Shown here piece after piece: positions 1-8,216 of a stretch of 8,259 nt of DNA. Origin of the DNA: CAYOVG01 sp964407285 (GTDB lineage: Bacteria > Desulfobacterota > Syntrophobacteria > Syntrophobacterales > Syntrophobacteraceae); NCBI GenBank assembly GCA_964407285.1, contig CAYOVG010000315.1, positions 1 through 8,259 of the forward strand, written 5' to 3'. The position numbers were made by a program, and so were the translations under genes. The notes under the pieces are model-generated. The model searched no databases and was not told the origin of the DNA. It worked only from the letters and a program-made list of their open reading frames with translations. How positions within the stretch are numbered: the first letter of the stretch is position 1; every line of letters starts with the position of its first letter.

Positions 1-1317
1 AGAAAAGATCATCTCATAGAGCTTGCCGAAGTGCTCCCTCCCGTGGAACTTGCCTTGATGGGGGCGGCCTCTCCAGATTGACAGGACGGCTTCCGCCGCC
101 GTGGCGCTACTGATATCGGTGGGTTTCAACGAGGCTTCACTTCGGTGTCGATGGTATGTGAACCCCAGTTCTCGAATTGCCATCTCCAGGTTTTTCTGAC
201 GCGCGTCATTCGACCTTAGGTCACGAAGATCTACCGGATTTTGGCTGTTCGTGGCATAGGTGATACTCCGCACCAACTCATCAGAATCACTCGGCAACTG
301 ATAAAGTCTGACCAGTACGAAAGCCTTCTCCATGCCCGGCTGGGCTCCGGCCATGGCCGCCAGGGCGTGCTGGATCGTCTTGCAGGTCTGGCCGCCGTTG
401 ATGACCTGGAGCCCCTCGATCCGCACCTGATAGTTATCACTCTGAAGAGCATTGTAAGTGAATTTATGGCAAACGAGCGTGATGCCATTGTTATAGAAGT
501 AGAAGTTTGCACGTTCGCTCTCTGTATTCAGTGTATGTTCAATGGCCTGGTTAACACGGTTACCCTGCAATCCCAGGAAGCGACGAACGTTTCTTTCGAG
601 CAGCAGATCTCCCTGCCGATTGAAAAGCAAGGCAAGTTCTTGAACAGGCGCCTTCCCTACCAGCACCCTGCTGTAATCGAAATCCTCAACGATTGCCTTG
701 CCTGCCAGGCGAAGAACTTCGTTGACCTGCTTGGGTGCTTGCATGAGATGGACAAGGTGGTCATGATTGACATGCTGCCACGATACCTGGTCGGCTGGGA
801 AACCGGCGCGATCGATGATCTGTTGAGATACCTCGTTCCAGGCAAGTCCGTTGTTGCAGGCCACCAAACGAACACGCGGGATATGACCATCGCGAACAAG
901 CGAACGGACCTCTTCCAGTCGCCTGGTCAGGTTGCGATTCGTGGTGATGGTGGCATCCGGATCGAACAGGTAGTGAATGGCCTGAACAAGCTTCTCGATA
1001 CCACCTTGGGGGAAGTTGGCGCTCCCGGATAAGTCCTGTTTGTACTTCCCTTGGAACAAACTTACGACAAATCCTCCGTCCTCGACATCGCCGACATGCA
1101 GTGCGTCCACACCGAAATCGTTGCCCCCCTCCGTCAGACAGTCAAGGACTTCCTCATCAGGCAGGTCGAGCACGGTCTTGACCACGAGAAAGACAAAGGC
1201 GACCGATCTCTGTCTTACCGAGTCATTTCGGGTGTTCAGTCGCGAATCGAAATCGGCTGCAAAATCCTCGGCCAGCTTCCGGACACGCTGATCGATTATG
1301 CCCACATTAATGCTCAT
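1..1317 (-). CDS. AIPR-family protein (abortive infection phage resistance), 3' end beyond window
   Basis: This frame has no stop from the ATG at 1317 to base 1, giving 439 codons with the C-terminus cut off by the window edge. Two AIPR-type motifs are visible: FYFYNNGIT, with NNGIT at residues 276-280, and VINGGQT, with NGGQT at 307-311. The N-terminal part (about 60-95) reads GGNDFGVDALHVGD followed by FQGKYK. This places D71 and Q89-G-K91 in the order seen in Mrr-like PD-(D/E)xK nucleases. AIPR proteins are named for abortive phage resistance and turn up in defence loci. Nuclease activity here is inferred. The ATG is preceded by GGGGAGG at 1330-1324, and the start lies 14 bases after the pglX stop, so the gene looks like a co-expressed accessory gene of the BREX operon. 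No signal peptide or membrane segment is seen, so it is probably cytoplasmic. The family call is fairly sure; the function is not. Confidence 0.85.
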   Translation of the reverse strand, partial: MSINVGIIDQRVRKLAEDFAADFDSRLNTRNDSVRQRSVAFVFLVVKTVLDLPDEEVLDCLTEGGNDFGVDALHVGDVEDGGFVVSLFQGKYKQDLSGSANFPQGGIEKLVQAIHYLFDPDATITTNRNLTRRLEEVRSLVRDGHIPRVRLVACNNGLAWNEVSQQIIDRAGFPADQVSWQHVNHDHLVHLMQAPKQVNEVLRLAGKAIVEDFDYSRVLVGKAPVQELALLFNRQGDLLLERNVRRFLGLQGNRVNQAIEHTLNTESERANFYFYNNGITLVCHKFTYNALQSDNYQVRIEGLQVINGGQTCKTIQHALAAMAGAQPGMEKAFVLVRLYQLPSDSDELVRSITYATNSQNPVDLRDLRSNDARQKNLEMAIRELGFTYHRHRSEASLKPTDISSATAAEAVLSIWRGRPHQGKFHGREHFGKLYEMIFS

Positions 1318-1323
1318 GGAGTA

Positions 1324-1330
1324 CCTCCCC
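1324..1330 (-). promoter_or_regulatory. Ribosome binding site of the AIPR gene
   Basis: The minus strand reads GGGGAGG, six bases before the ATG at 1317. It lies wholly inside the 14-base gap after the pglX stop (1332-1334). This strong site fixes the start codon and suggests that ribosomes finishing pglX can reinitiate here. Confidence 0.75.
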
Positions 1331-1331
1331 A

Positions 1332-4300
1332 TCACTTGCCGAATTGTTGGCGAGCCTGTCGCTTAAAAGCGATAGTATAGTGGCAGCCATTGAACCGATC
1401 TCCGGTGAAGGCAAGCCCCCCGGCAAAATCAACCGAACCGTCCCAGTCCCAGAACCAGGGATATTCGCTGAAGGGGCGCTTGGGCTCCTTGCCGCGGTCC
1501 TTGTCCCACTTGATTTTGGGCTTGATGCGCAAAACGCCCGCGCCCTTAACCTTCACGTCAGGGACACTCATAAAAGGACGAATATTCATGCGCACTCCGT
1601 CGTTGAGATCGGGCTCCCACCCGATGGGCTGCAACTGCAAAGGCTTCCAACGAACAAAGATGTCGTAGGGTGATTCACCTTCCAGGATAAGCTCCAACCG
1701 TCTCTTGAGGGATTCAGCTGCGGCCAGTCTCTCATCCGCGCCGTCAACTCCATCGGCCTTCGCCTGTTTCTGGCGGCTGATCCAATCGCCCAAATAGGTG
1801 TAGATCACGTTTTCAAGGTTCTTCCGGTCGAGCTTGTGGTAGTTGATCAACACGGAAAAACCATCACGCAAACCATCCCAGATCTGCCAGATGAACGGAC
1901 GCTGACGGAACAGCTCGCAGTGCTGAGAGAAGAAGCCGTCGCGCAGCCAGACTTCCAGGGGTTTTCCTTCAAAGCCGACATCCTTGAGCAAGGCAGTCAT
2001 GACATCTGTGCTCCAGTCCCTGCCGTATGCCCTGGCAAGTAACCCCAGCAAACGATCTGCGGCGGACGCTTCACCCCGAACGGGGGGGATACAGACAATG
2101 CCGTCCTTGTCGGCAAAAGGCAGCAGTTCATCACAGAGGCTTATCAGATCCCGCGCCCGCCGGCTCAATCGCATCTCACGATCCAACTCGGCAGGCCAGC
2201 GATAGCCGAGAAGTCGTGCCACCGCCACCTGAAGCGGCGCAGTCGAATGCTCCGGACGGCCGTGGAAAAGCCATTGCGTGGGATCGTCGCTTTCGGGTTC
2301 AGGAAGGCCATGGGGATATTTTTCTCTAGCAACCTGCTGCCAGTGGGGGAGGTCAAAGGGAATTTTGCTTACGTATCCATTATTTACACTGAGCTTCGGG
2401 TTCACTTTTCGAAGCTCGTCGTGGAAAAAGGGTGAGCTAACAAAAACCCAGATCGGAGGAATGTGAATTGGATCGTGTGGGACAATGACCGGACACGAAT
2501 CGGCAAACAGATCTCCAAGATAACGGGTCGCAGGCAGTGTATTGACTTGGCCAATAGCAATCCCATCGTTTCCCCAGGCGTGCTGTCCCCTCAGTGCAGA
2601 GCCTTCCACACCTTTTGACAGCAGCTGCCAATCTACAACTGAGCCACGACCTGCAAAGTCAGAAGTTCTCTCCGGTGGACCTTGGAACCTTCGCCATCTC
2701 TTGCCAAATGTGTTCAATTCCCAGAATGAAAGCGCAAATCGTGGTGCATCCGTAGACGACAATCCTTGATAGCATGAAGCATATTTTGAAAGTAGATGCT
2801 GCGTGTCGATTAGATTTGGCAACACCGCTTGGTCCGGGTTTTTCAGTTGCTTTGCCTGTTTTATCAGCGACATCTGAGTGGACCTCTCCACGCACAACAT
2901 AACTGCCTTTTCTTCAGGCTTATTTGCCCCTGATACGTCAATCCCAGCCATCATATGGTTCCCATGAGGTACAATCTCTGTCACTATTGTCAAAGCAACA
3001 TTCACCACATGGCCAGAAATAGTCTCGAACGCTCCCGGCCCCAATCTGGCCACTGCATTCCATGCACGATACTTCAGCAGAGTCTGGCGCAGCTTTGTGT
3101 AAGTAGTCAGAAAGAGCCAATTCTGTGGCGTCACCAGAGCCGCTGTACCACCTTCGGCACAGAACTCCAGACAACGCAGAAGAAAAGCGGTCGCCAGGTC
3201 GGCCTTGCCCAGCGGATAGTGGGTTTCGAGATGCTCCTTGAGCTCGATGTCCTGTTTGCCGCGTCCAAGGTAGGGAACATTTGTCACGACCAGTGTGTAA
3301 TGCTCGGTCAGTAATTCGGCAGCCCGGAGCAAGCCTTGGGCGGCGATGCCCATTTCATGGAGGTCCGTGGCCGATTTCGATTCCTCCGCAATGACTTCAA
3401 AAAGAATGCGATACAACTCGGCCTTGCTCTCCTCATCCAGGAGGCCACTACCCAGGAATCGGTGGGGATTGATCAGGCTACCCAAAGTGGGCGCCTTGCG
3501 GAAAAGGTCGAAGAGCTGGCCGAAGAAGAATCGCAGGTTCATCGGTGCACCCTGCCCATCGAGGACCTTCATCCATTGCTCGCGGTTGTCACCGATGGAG
3601 AGACCGGTACAAGCGATATTCAGTTGCGGCAACGGCCGGTGGCCCGTAAGCCGCCATGCTGCCATCGCCAGATTGAATGCCGCAATTTCCGTACAACGCC
3701 GGTCAATTTCCAACCCGTACAAATTGTCGCTCAACACGGCATCCACCGCCTCATGAACGGACAACCGCTCAAGTTCCATCCGCATGGAAACCAGCATCAG
3801 GAATGCGGTCACCACGAAGTGGCCGGAACCGCAGCAAGGATCGAGCAGCTTGAACTCTTTCAGCCGGTTCGGCCAGTCCGTGAAAGCCCCGCCGGCGGGC
3901 GCCCACTTGTCGTCCTCGCGCCGGACAAAACGGAGATATTCGAGATGCAATGAGGGAAGAGCAACCTTCGTACGAAGTTCGGCTTCGGTCTTGGCACTTC
4001 TCAGATCGGATTCACTCAAACGCCTGGCGGCCCACCATGCACCGAGCGTATTGTCGAGCAAAAACCCGACCATGTATGGCTCGGTAAAGAGCTGGGTGAC
4101 GGCAGGCAGTTCACGGGCGCCGATCTTGACCTCCGATGCATTGACTTCATCCTTCTTCTTGGCCTGCCAGAATTGGTAAACCCAGCCCAAGGAATCGGAA
4201 GCGGTGAAAACCTCTCCTGGTAGCTCTGCCACCAGCCTTTCCAGTTTCTGCTGATGCTCGGGCGGCAGTTCCAGCTGAAAGACCGGTGAATCCGGTCGGA

Positions 4301-4739
4301 ATATCTGCGGCAGCATGCGGGCGGCGAAACGGGATGCTAATTCCCAGCCGTTCTTTGCTCCTTCATCGGCGGCCAAATCCTCGCATTCTTCCAGGGTGAC
4401 CGCCACCGGATCATCGGGGTCGGGGTACATGAGCAGGTTATTCTCAGCCAGAAAGCGGGCAAAGAGCATACGATGCCAGTGCTCGTAGGCTGTCTCTTCA
4501 ACTAGCCGCTCAATTTCCTGCGTTTCCGTCTTGCTGTTCCGGCTATCACCAAGCTGTCGTCCATGGGCTCGAAGCTTCCGGCGTAGTTCACGTTCAGGGT
4601 CCCCCAAATGGCTATATGGAGCAGCCTCACCGACGCCAAGCTGCTCCAGGGCGGCTCGCGCGGCGGCCTCGGCAACATCGCGGGCTTTTTTGACCGTGTC
4701 TTCAAGTTTCTTTCGTAAGGGTTTCTCCAGCGGCTGCAT
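1332..4739 (-). CDS. pglX: BREX adenine-specific DNA methyltransferase PglX
   Basis: This 1135-residue protein is the expected size for PglX, the N6-adenine methyltransferase of BREX, which modifies host DNA and is needed for phage exclusion. An N-terminal helical region (about 1-215) contains AYEHWHRMLFARFLAENNLL. The SAM-binding motif I is LDPCCGSGHF at 299-308, followed by YGLEIDRRCTEIAAFNLA at about 341-358. The catalytic motif IV reads TNVPYLGRGK, with NVPY at 487-490 where most N6-adenine methylases have NPPY. Residues about 560-800 should hold the target-recognition region and are encoded by AT-richer DNA. The C-terminus (about 1020-1135) contains PIGWEPDLNDGVRMNIRPF and lysine-rich RIKPKIKWDK. 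The ATG at 4739 has a GAGGA ribosome site, and the gene follows brxC by 22 bases. A related Eco57I-like methylase outside BREX is the alternative, but the brxC neighbour argues for PglX. The protein appears intact, with no frameshift. Confidence 0.9.
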   Translation of the reverse strand: MQPLEKPLRKKLEDTVKKARDVAEAAARAALEQLGVGEAAPYSHLGDPERELRRKLRAHGRQLGDSRNSKTETQEIERLVEETAYEHWHRMLFARFLAENNLLMYPDPDDPVAVTLEECEDLAADEGAKNGWELASRFAARMLPQIFRPDSPVFQLELPPEHQQKLERLVAELPGEVFTASDSLGWVYQFWQAKKKDEVNASEVKIGARELPAVTQLFTEPYMVGFLLDNTLGAWWAARRLSESDLRSAKTEAELRTKVALPSLHLEYLRFVRREDDKWAPAGGAFTDWPNRLKEFKLLDPCCGSGHFVVTAFLMLVSMRMELERLSVHEAVDAVLSDNLYGLEIDRRCTEIAAFNLAMAAWRLTGHRPLPQLNIACTGLSIGDNREQWMKVLDGQGAPMNLRFFFGQLFDLFRKAPTLGSLINPHRFLGSGLLDEESKAELYRILFEVIAEESKSATDLHEMGIAAQGLLRAAELLTEHYTLVVTNVPYLGRGKQDIELKEHLETHYPLGKADLATAFLLRCLEFCAEGGTAALVTPQNWLFLTTYTKLRQTLLKYRAWNAVARLGPGAFETISGHVVNVALTIVTEIVPHGNHMMAGIDVSGANKPEEKAVMLCVERSTQMSLIKQAKQLKNPDQAVLPNLIDTQHLLSKYASCYQGLSSTDAPRFALSFWELNTFGKRWRRFQGPPERTSDFAGRGSVVDWQLLSKGVEGSALRGQHAWGNDGIAIGQVNTLPATRYLGDLFADSCPVIVPHDPIHIPPIWVFVSSPFFHDELRKVNPKLSVNNGYVSKIPFDLPHWQQVAREKYPHGLPEPESDDPTQWLFHGRPEHSTAPLQVAVARLLGYRWPAELDREMRLSRRARDLISLCDELLPFADKDGIVCIPPVRGEASAADRLLGLLARAYGRDWSTDVMTALLKDVGFEGKPLEVWLRDGFFSQHCELFRQRPFIWQIWDGLRDGFSVLINYHKLDRKNLENVIYTYLGDWISRQKQAKADGVDGADERLAAAESLKRRLELILEGESPYDIFVRWKPLQLQPIGWEPDLNDGVRMNIRPFMSVPDVKVKGAGVLRIKPKIKWDKDRGKEPKRPFSEYPWFWDWDGSVDFAGGLAFTGDRFNGCHYTIAFKRQARQQFGK
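2341..3060 (-). other. AT-richer block in pglX, presumed target-recognition region
   Basis: Hand counting of these twelve 60-base lines gives about 49% GC (353 of 720). Sampled lines on either side in the same gene run from about 57 to 75% (lines 1441, 2101, 2161, 3841, 4201 and 4621). The block encodes residues about 560-800, immediately C-terminal to the catalytic motifs, where target-recognition domains of such methylases usually lie. The frame stays open throughout. The composition difference is seen directly; recombinational exchange of the specificity domain is inferred. Confidence 0.45.
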
Positions 4740-4746
4740 TCTGATT

Positions 4747-4751
4747 TCCTC
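4747..4751 (-). promoter_or_regulatory. Ribosome binding site of pglX
   Basis: The minus strand reads GAGGA (within AGAGGAAA) in the 22-base gap between the brxC stop (4764-4762) and the pglX ATG (4739). Spacing is about 7-8 bases, which supports that ATG as the start. Confidence 0.65.
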
Positions 4752-4761
4752 TGAAGTCTGC

Positions 4762-7700
4762 TTATTGAATCACTATCGGACCTTTATCCAAGGCGTTCGT
4801 GAGTTGAGTCCTTACATCCTCCAGCCATGCATCGATGTCCTCTTCAGTCTTGAGAGTTCGACGTGGTACATGGATGAACTGAGCTTCAGGTTCAAGTAGT
4901 TCAGCCGCACGAGTTGCCACGTTGTTGAATCGGGCGGGCATGGCGGCAACGCGGTCGGCGAACATGGAAAGAGACACCTTGTCGAGGGTCGCCAGCACAT
5001 CGGTAGTAGATTGCACCTCCACTTTGGGCCTTGCAGCCTCGTGAAGGCATTGGGCTGACATGAGCTGGTATCGTTGCTCCTTTTCGAGTTGCACCCAGTT
5101 TTCATCCTTTCGCAGCTGCTCCATCCCGTTCTCGTGCCTGGTCTGGTATTCCGCGTCCAACCGATTCAGCTCATCTCGGAGCAGTTGAGTGAGGTTAGCC
5201 ACCAGTGGGGCGATGGGGTCCGGCTCCTCCAACAACTGTCGTTGCTGTTCCAGGTGCTCGACCTGGGCACGAATAATTTCCGCATCCGGGATAGATGCCG
5301 CATGGGCCATCAATCGTTTAAGAGTGTTCCACGAAGGCCGGCGGGTTCCAATCCGTGAAGCAATATCAGTCCAGGTATCAACAGCCTGAGAAAGCTCTTC
5401 CCGGCGGTTGTAGATCGCTAGGAGTTGCTCGTTTCCCGCGGCAAGACGGATTTCTTCGAGCGCGGAAGTATCCGGCTTGGCAGGTTCTGGGGCTTCGCCA
5501 CCGGCACTCTCTGCCAGGTCCTGCATTTTCTGGAGGAACTGTGGAACATAGGCCAATTCTTCCCCTTGCTTTACTGCCAATTCAAGCTTCTGCAGAACCT
5601 TTCGGATCTGGATGCGCTGGGCCGTCGATACGGTAGCCGCTTCCACCTTGAAAACAACCTTGCCTATTGCCTTACGCTCAAGTTCCCTGGGATCGACCGT
5701 CTGCCCACGTTCATCCTGTGCCCGGATGAGACCGGCAACGAGCAGAACCTGGAGACCACCATCAACGGCGTCCCGAGACCAGCCGAACGGCGGCGTCTCA
5801 AAGTGGCTGCGAATGTCGGCGCCCTTCTTGCCGCCGGCAATGAATCCCAGAATGGCTTTGCAGACCGGATTCTTTCCAGGCTCCCCATCGTCTCCCACTG
5901 CTTTCAGAGCGTCGGGAGCCCCTTTCTGAGCTTTCTCATAGACTTTCGACCATCCGTTGTGATCGGCCACGGAGAACTGTGGATAAAGTCGCTGAAGGGA
6001 GTACCCGGCAGCCTCCAGCACCACTTCCTGCAGGCTGTTTCCGACCAGCTCATTCCCGCCCCCCTGAAACACGCGGGCTCCGGAAAAGGCTTCGTCGAGG
6101 AGTTCAACGATCTTGCTATCCGCGGCTTGACGTGTGGTTTCCATGGCCGCGCGTGCTTCGATCCCCTCGGGAGTGTTGGGGGCTCCCCGCTTGTCCAAAG
6201 TGGCGCCGGCGGCTTTGTAGTTGATCAGGTTGTGCCGGATATCATCCGCCGAACGCTTGGGGATGAAGACAAAAATGGAGGGAGAGTGGTTGCCCGCCTG
6301 CCTCGCATCGGCGCGAACCGAGTTCTCATCGATGCTCCACCCGTCCCGAATCCAAACGCAGACCTTCTGTTCGGAGTCCGACGGAAGCTGGGCATCAAAA
6401 ATAGGAAAAATATCACGAGAGACTTTGGATGCCCCCTGGATGAGAGAGAGCTTCTTGACCAGTTCCCCGAATTTCCTTCTTATGCGGTCGTCTCGTTCCG
6501 CATCGATGCGGTGTGCTTCATTGGCGAGCTGACCTCTCTGGCTTAGGAATTCATCGTTCCATGCGGCGCTTTCTTCCGTCTGGATTCGATATTCATCGCC
6601 AACCTTCATCAGCAGTTCGCACTTGTCCAAAAGACCCGGCAGCTTGCTTCTGAGGGTGCTACTCCCCTGGGACAGATCTTCCACGAGCAAATCGGCAAGA
6701 GTGTCGATGTCGGCCCGAATCCCAATCTCGTTATTGCTGCCGGCCAGCTTGTTCACCAGGAAGACCAGGCCGCAAGCACGGGCCACGAGGCGCTCCTCCT
6801 CGGAGCCCTTGCTCCAGGTCATCGTCTTCTCATGCACCTTTCGGGGAAGAATACGGGATTGAAGGAGTTTGTCCGCTGAGTCGTAATAGAGGTAGTCTGC
6901 CGGAACAACGTGTCCAAGGGAATCATCGAGGTTGCTCTGAATGACCTTATGAACCATGCTGAGCTGGTTTCGCAGTTGACTGTCGGTTCCCGTTTGATCG
7001 AGTACGCGCAGGGTGTTTTCCCAGAACCGGCGGCGTACCGGAAGGATGGGGTAGTCCTGAGGAAAGAACGGAAGATCGTCCCGGCGATGTCCGATGGTGG
7101 TTCCGGCCAAGTGGCGGGAGATTTCTCCAAGGTTTGTGTTCATCATCTGCTCGATGGGAGCTTTGGCTTCCGGTTTTTTGGCCAAAATGACCTGTCGGAT
7201 AACGGCATCCACGTCGGCGTCCGAAAGCTCTATTCGGATGGTGAAACGTCCCTCCAGCTTCTTGAGGTTGGAAGTGCCAGTCACGGCTGTTTGGCCGGTG
7301 GCGATGAAAAGGAGCTTCCCGCCAATGTTTTTGCAGCAGGCTTCAACCGTCTCCTGGACGTCCATGGACCGCTGGCTGTCTTCGCCGATGTACTGCTGAA
7401 CCTCATCCAGCACCACCAGCGTCAAAGGAAACTTCCCCCCGTTGGTCAGAGCCTGTCGGATGGCCTTAAGCATCTCGTCATTTGAGATGTCCTGAACATA
7501 TGGATACAGGTTGTTCAGGGTCTCGACACAGGATGTGGGAGAGGAGAACAGCTTTGGCTTCGCTTGTACGAGCGCGTCATGGAGCCCCTCGGCCACATAG
7601 AAATTGTCGAGCTCCTCCGCCCAGTCGAAGCCTTCTTTCTCCACGTGAGTTTTAACGGCGTCATAGACGCCTTCGCCCTTGAGCCACATGATAAACCGGG

Positions 7701-8202
7701 CGACAGGGTATTGTTCGGGCAAGCCGACGGACTTGAAGATGATGCGAAGCAGAGCCAGGCGAACGCTGCCGCTTGCACCGGAGCCAAGAGTGCCCGATGC
7801 GGCATGGATGCCACCGTGTCTTTTCCCCTGGATGTTTAGCTCCTTTAGGAGGTCCTGGACACTTTGGGGGAGATTAGCCATTCCGCGAGCGGTCGCCCCA
7901 TCGGGGAATCGGGTGTCCATCCAGAGGGCGCGAAGCATTTTCACGAGATGGGATTTGCCCGAGCCGTAAAACCCACTGATCCAGACAGCCGGCTGTTGGG
8001 CTTGATCGATGTTCTTGAGGTAGGTTTCAAGGATGTGCTCCATGCCCTTTTGGTACTGGCCGTCGCAGACAAACGTTTCAAGCTCATATCTGAGGACGCC
8101 GAGGGCCTCCTCGCCGGCATCATCGTTAACGCTGGCCACGCCCTCGTTCACCAGCTTCCTGCTGGAAGGGTCCTTCAGGTAGATCTCTCTGTTTTTCTCC
8201 AT
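4762..8202 (-). CDS. brxC: BREX P-loop ATPase BrxC
   Basis: This protein of 1146 residues from the ATG at 8202 (1152 from the GTG at 8220) matches BrxC, the large ATPase of BREX systems; about 1100-1200 residues is usual. The opening YLKDPSSRKLVNEGV is followed by the Walker A motif GFYGSGKS at 77-84. The Walker B segment LVVLDEVQQ lies at 262-270, and a sensor-like stretch LLFIATGQT at 297-305. Next comes LEGRF (about 316-320), a candidate arginine finger, then a conserved-looking FPQDYPILPVRRRFWE (about 380-395). The last third, about 970-1060, is rich in Glu, Gln, Leu and Arg and probably forms coiled coils. There is no signal peptide or membrane segment. I chose 8202 because GAAGGG sits six bases upstream; ATG 8208 and GTG 8220 have poorly spaced sites. 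The stop TAA is 22 bases before pglX, so the two are co-transcribed. A more distant P-loop defence ATPase is possible, but the pglX neighbour makes BrxC likely. The precise mechanical role of BrxC is not settled. Confidence 0.9.
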   Translation of the reverse strand: MEKNREIYLKDPSSRKLVNEGVASVNDDAGEEALGVLRYELETFVCDGQYQKGMEHILETYLKNIDQAQQPAVWISGFYGSGKSHLVKMLRALWMDTRFPDGATARGMANLPQSVQDLLKELNIQGKRHGGIHAASGTLGSGASGSVRLALLRIIFKSVGLPEQYPVARFIMWLKGEGVYDAVKTHVEKEGFDWAEELDNFYVAEGLHDALVQAKPKLFSSPTSCVETLNNLYPYVQDISNDEMLKAIRQALTNGGKFPLTLVVLDEVQQYIGEDSQRSMDVQETVEACCKNIGGKLLFIATGQTAVTGTSNLKKLEGRFTIRIELSDADVDAVIRQVILAKKPEAKAPIEQMMNTNLGEISRHLAGTTIGHRRDDLPFFPQDYPILPVRRRFWENTLRVLDQTGTDSQLRNQLSMVHKVIQSNLDDSLGHVVPADYLYYDSADKLLQSRILPRKVHEKTMTWSKGSEEERLVARACGLVFLVNKLAGSNNEIGIRADIDTLADLLVEDLSQGSSTLRSKLPGLLDKCELLMKVGDEYRIQTEESAAWNDEFLSQRGQLANEAHRIDAERDDRIRRKFGELVKKLSLIQGASKVSRDIFPIFDAQLPSDSEQKVCVWIRDGWSIDENSVRADARQAGNHSPSIFVFIPKRSADDIRHNLINYKAAGATLDKRGAPNTPEGIEARAAMETTRQAADSKIVELLDEAFSGARVFQGGGNELVGNSLQEVVLEAAGYSLQRLYPQFSVADHNGWSKVYEKAQKGAPDALKAVGDDGEPGKNPVCKAILGFIAGGKKGADIRSHFETPPFGWSRDAVDGGLQVLLVAGLIRAQDERGQTVDPRELERKAIGKVVFKVEAATVSTAQRIQIRKVLQKLELAVKQGEELAYVPQFLQKMQDLAESAGGEAPEPAKPDTSALEEIRLAAGNEQLLAIYNRREELSQAVDTWTDIASRIGTRRPSWNTLKRLMAHAASIPDAEIIRAQVEHLEQQRQLLEEPDPIAPLVANLTQLLRDELNRLDAEYQTRHENGMEQLRKDENWVQLEKEQRYQLMSAQCLHEAARPKVEVQSTTDVLATLDKVSLSMFADRVAAMPARFNNVATRAAELLEPEAQFIHVPRRTLKTEEDIDAWLEDVRTQLTNALDKGPIVIQ

Positions 8203-8208
8203 GACCAT

Positions 8209-8214
8209 CCCTTC
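8209..8214 (-). promoter_or_regulatory. Ribosome binding site of brxC
   Basis: The minus strand reads GAAGGG, six bases before the ATG at 8202. An upstream AAGGG at 8228-8224 is only three bases from the GTG at 8220, too close for a normal start. This favours 8202 as the real start. Confidence 0.5.
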
Positions 8215-8216
8215 GA

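Noticed and set aside
241..1032. 263-residue plus-strand open frame
   Set aside because: It lies antisense in exact codon register to the AIPR gene. Its openness follows from the minus-strand gene using few TTA, CTA and TCA codons. It has no recognisable motif and no convincing ribosome site.
2165..2356. Possible frameshift or break in pglX around the AT-richer block
   Set aside because: The 1135-codon frame runs through without a stop, and motifs on both sides are in the same frame. The composition shift is not a break.
3336..3953. 205-residue plus-strand open frame
   Set aside because: It is a shadow of the pglX catalytic region (it covers the motif I and motif IV coding region) with no family features.
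4740..4761. Possible terminator or promoter between brxC and pglX
   Set aside because: The 22-base gap has no inverted repeat or T-run and is too short for a promoter. It holds only the pglX ribosome site.
5425..6546. 373-residue plus-strand open frame
   Set aside because: It is antisense to the intact, motif-bearing brxC frame. The protein shows no domain pattern, and long antisense frames are common opposite GC-rich genes.
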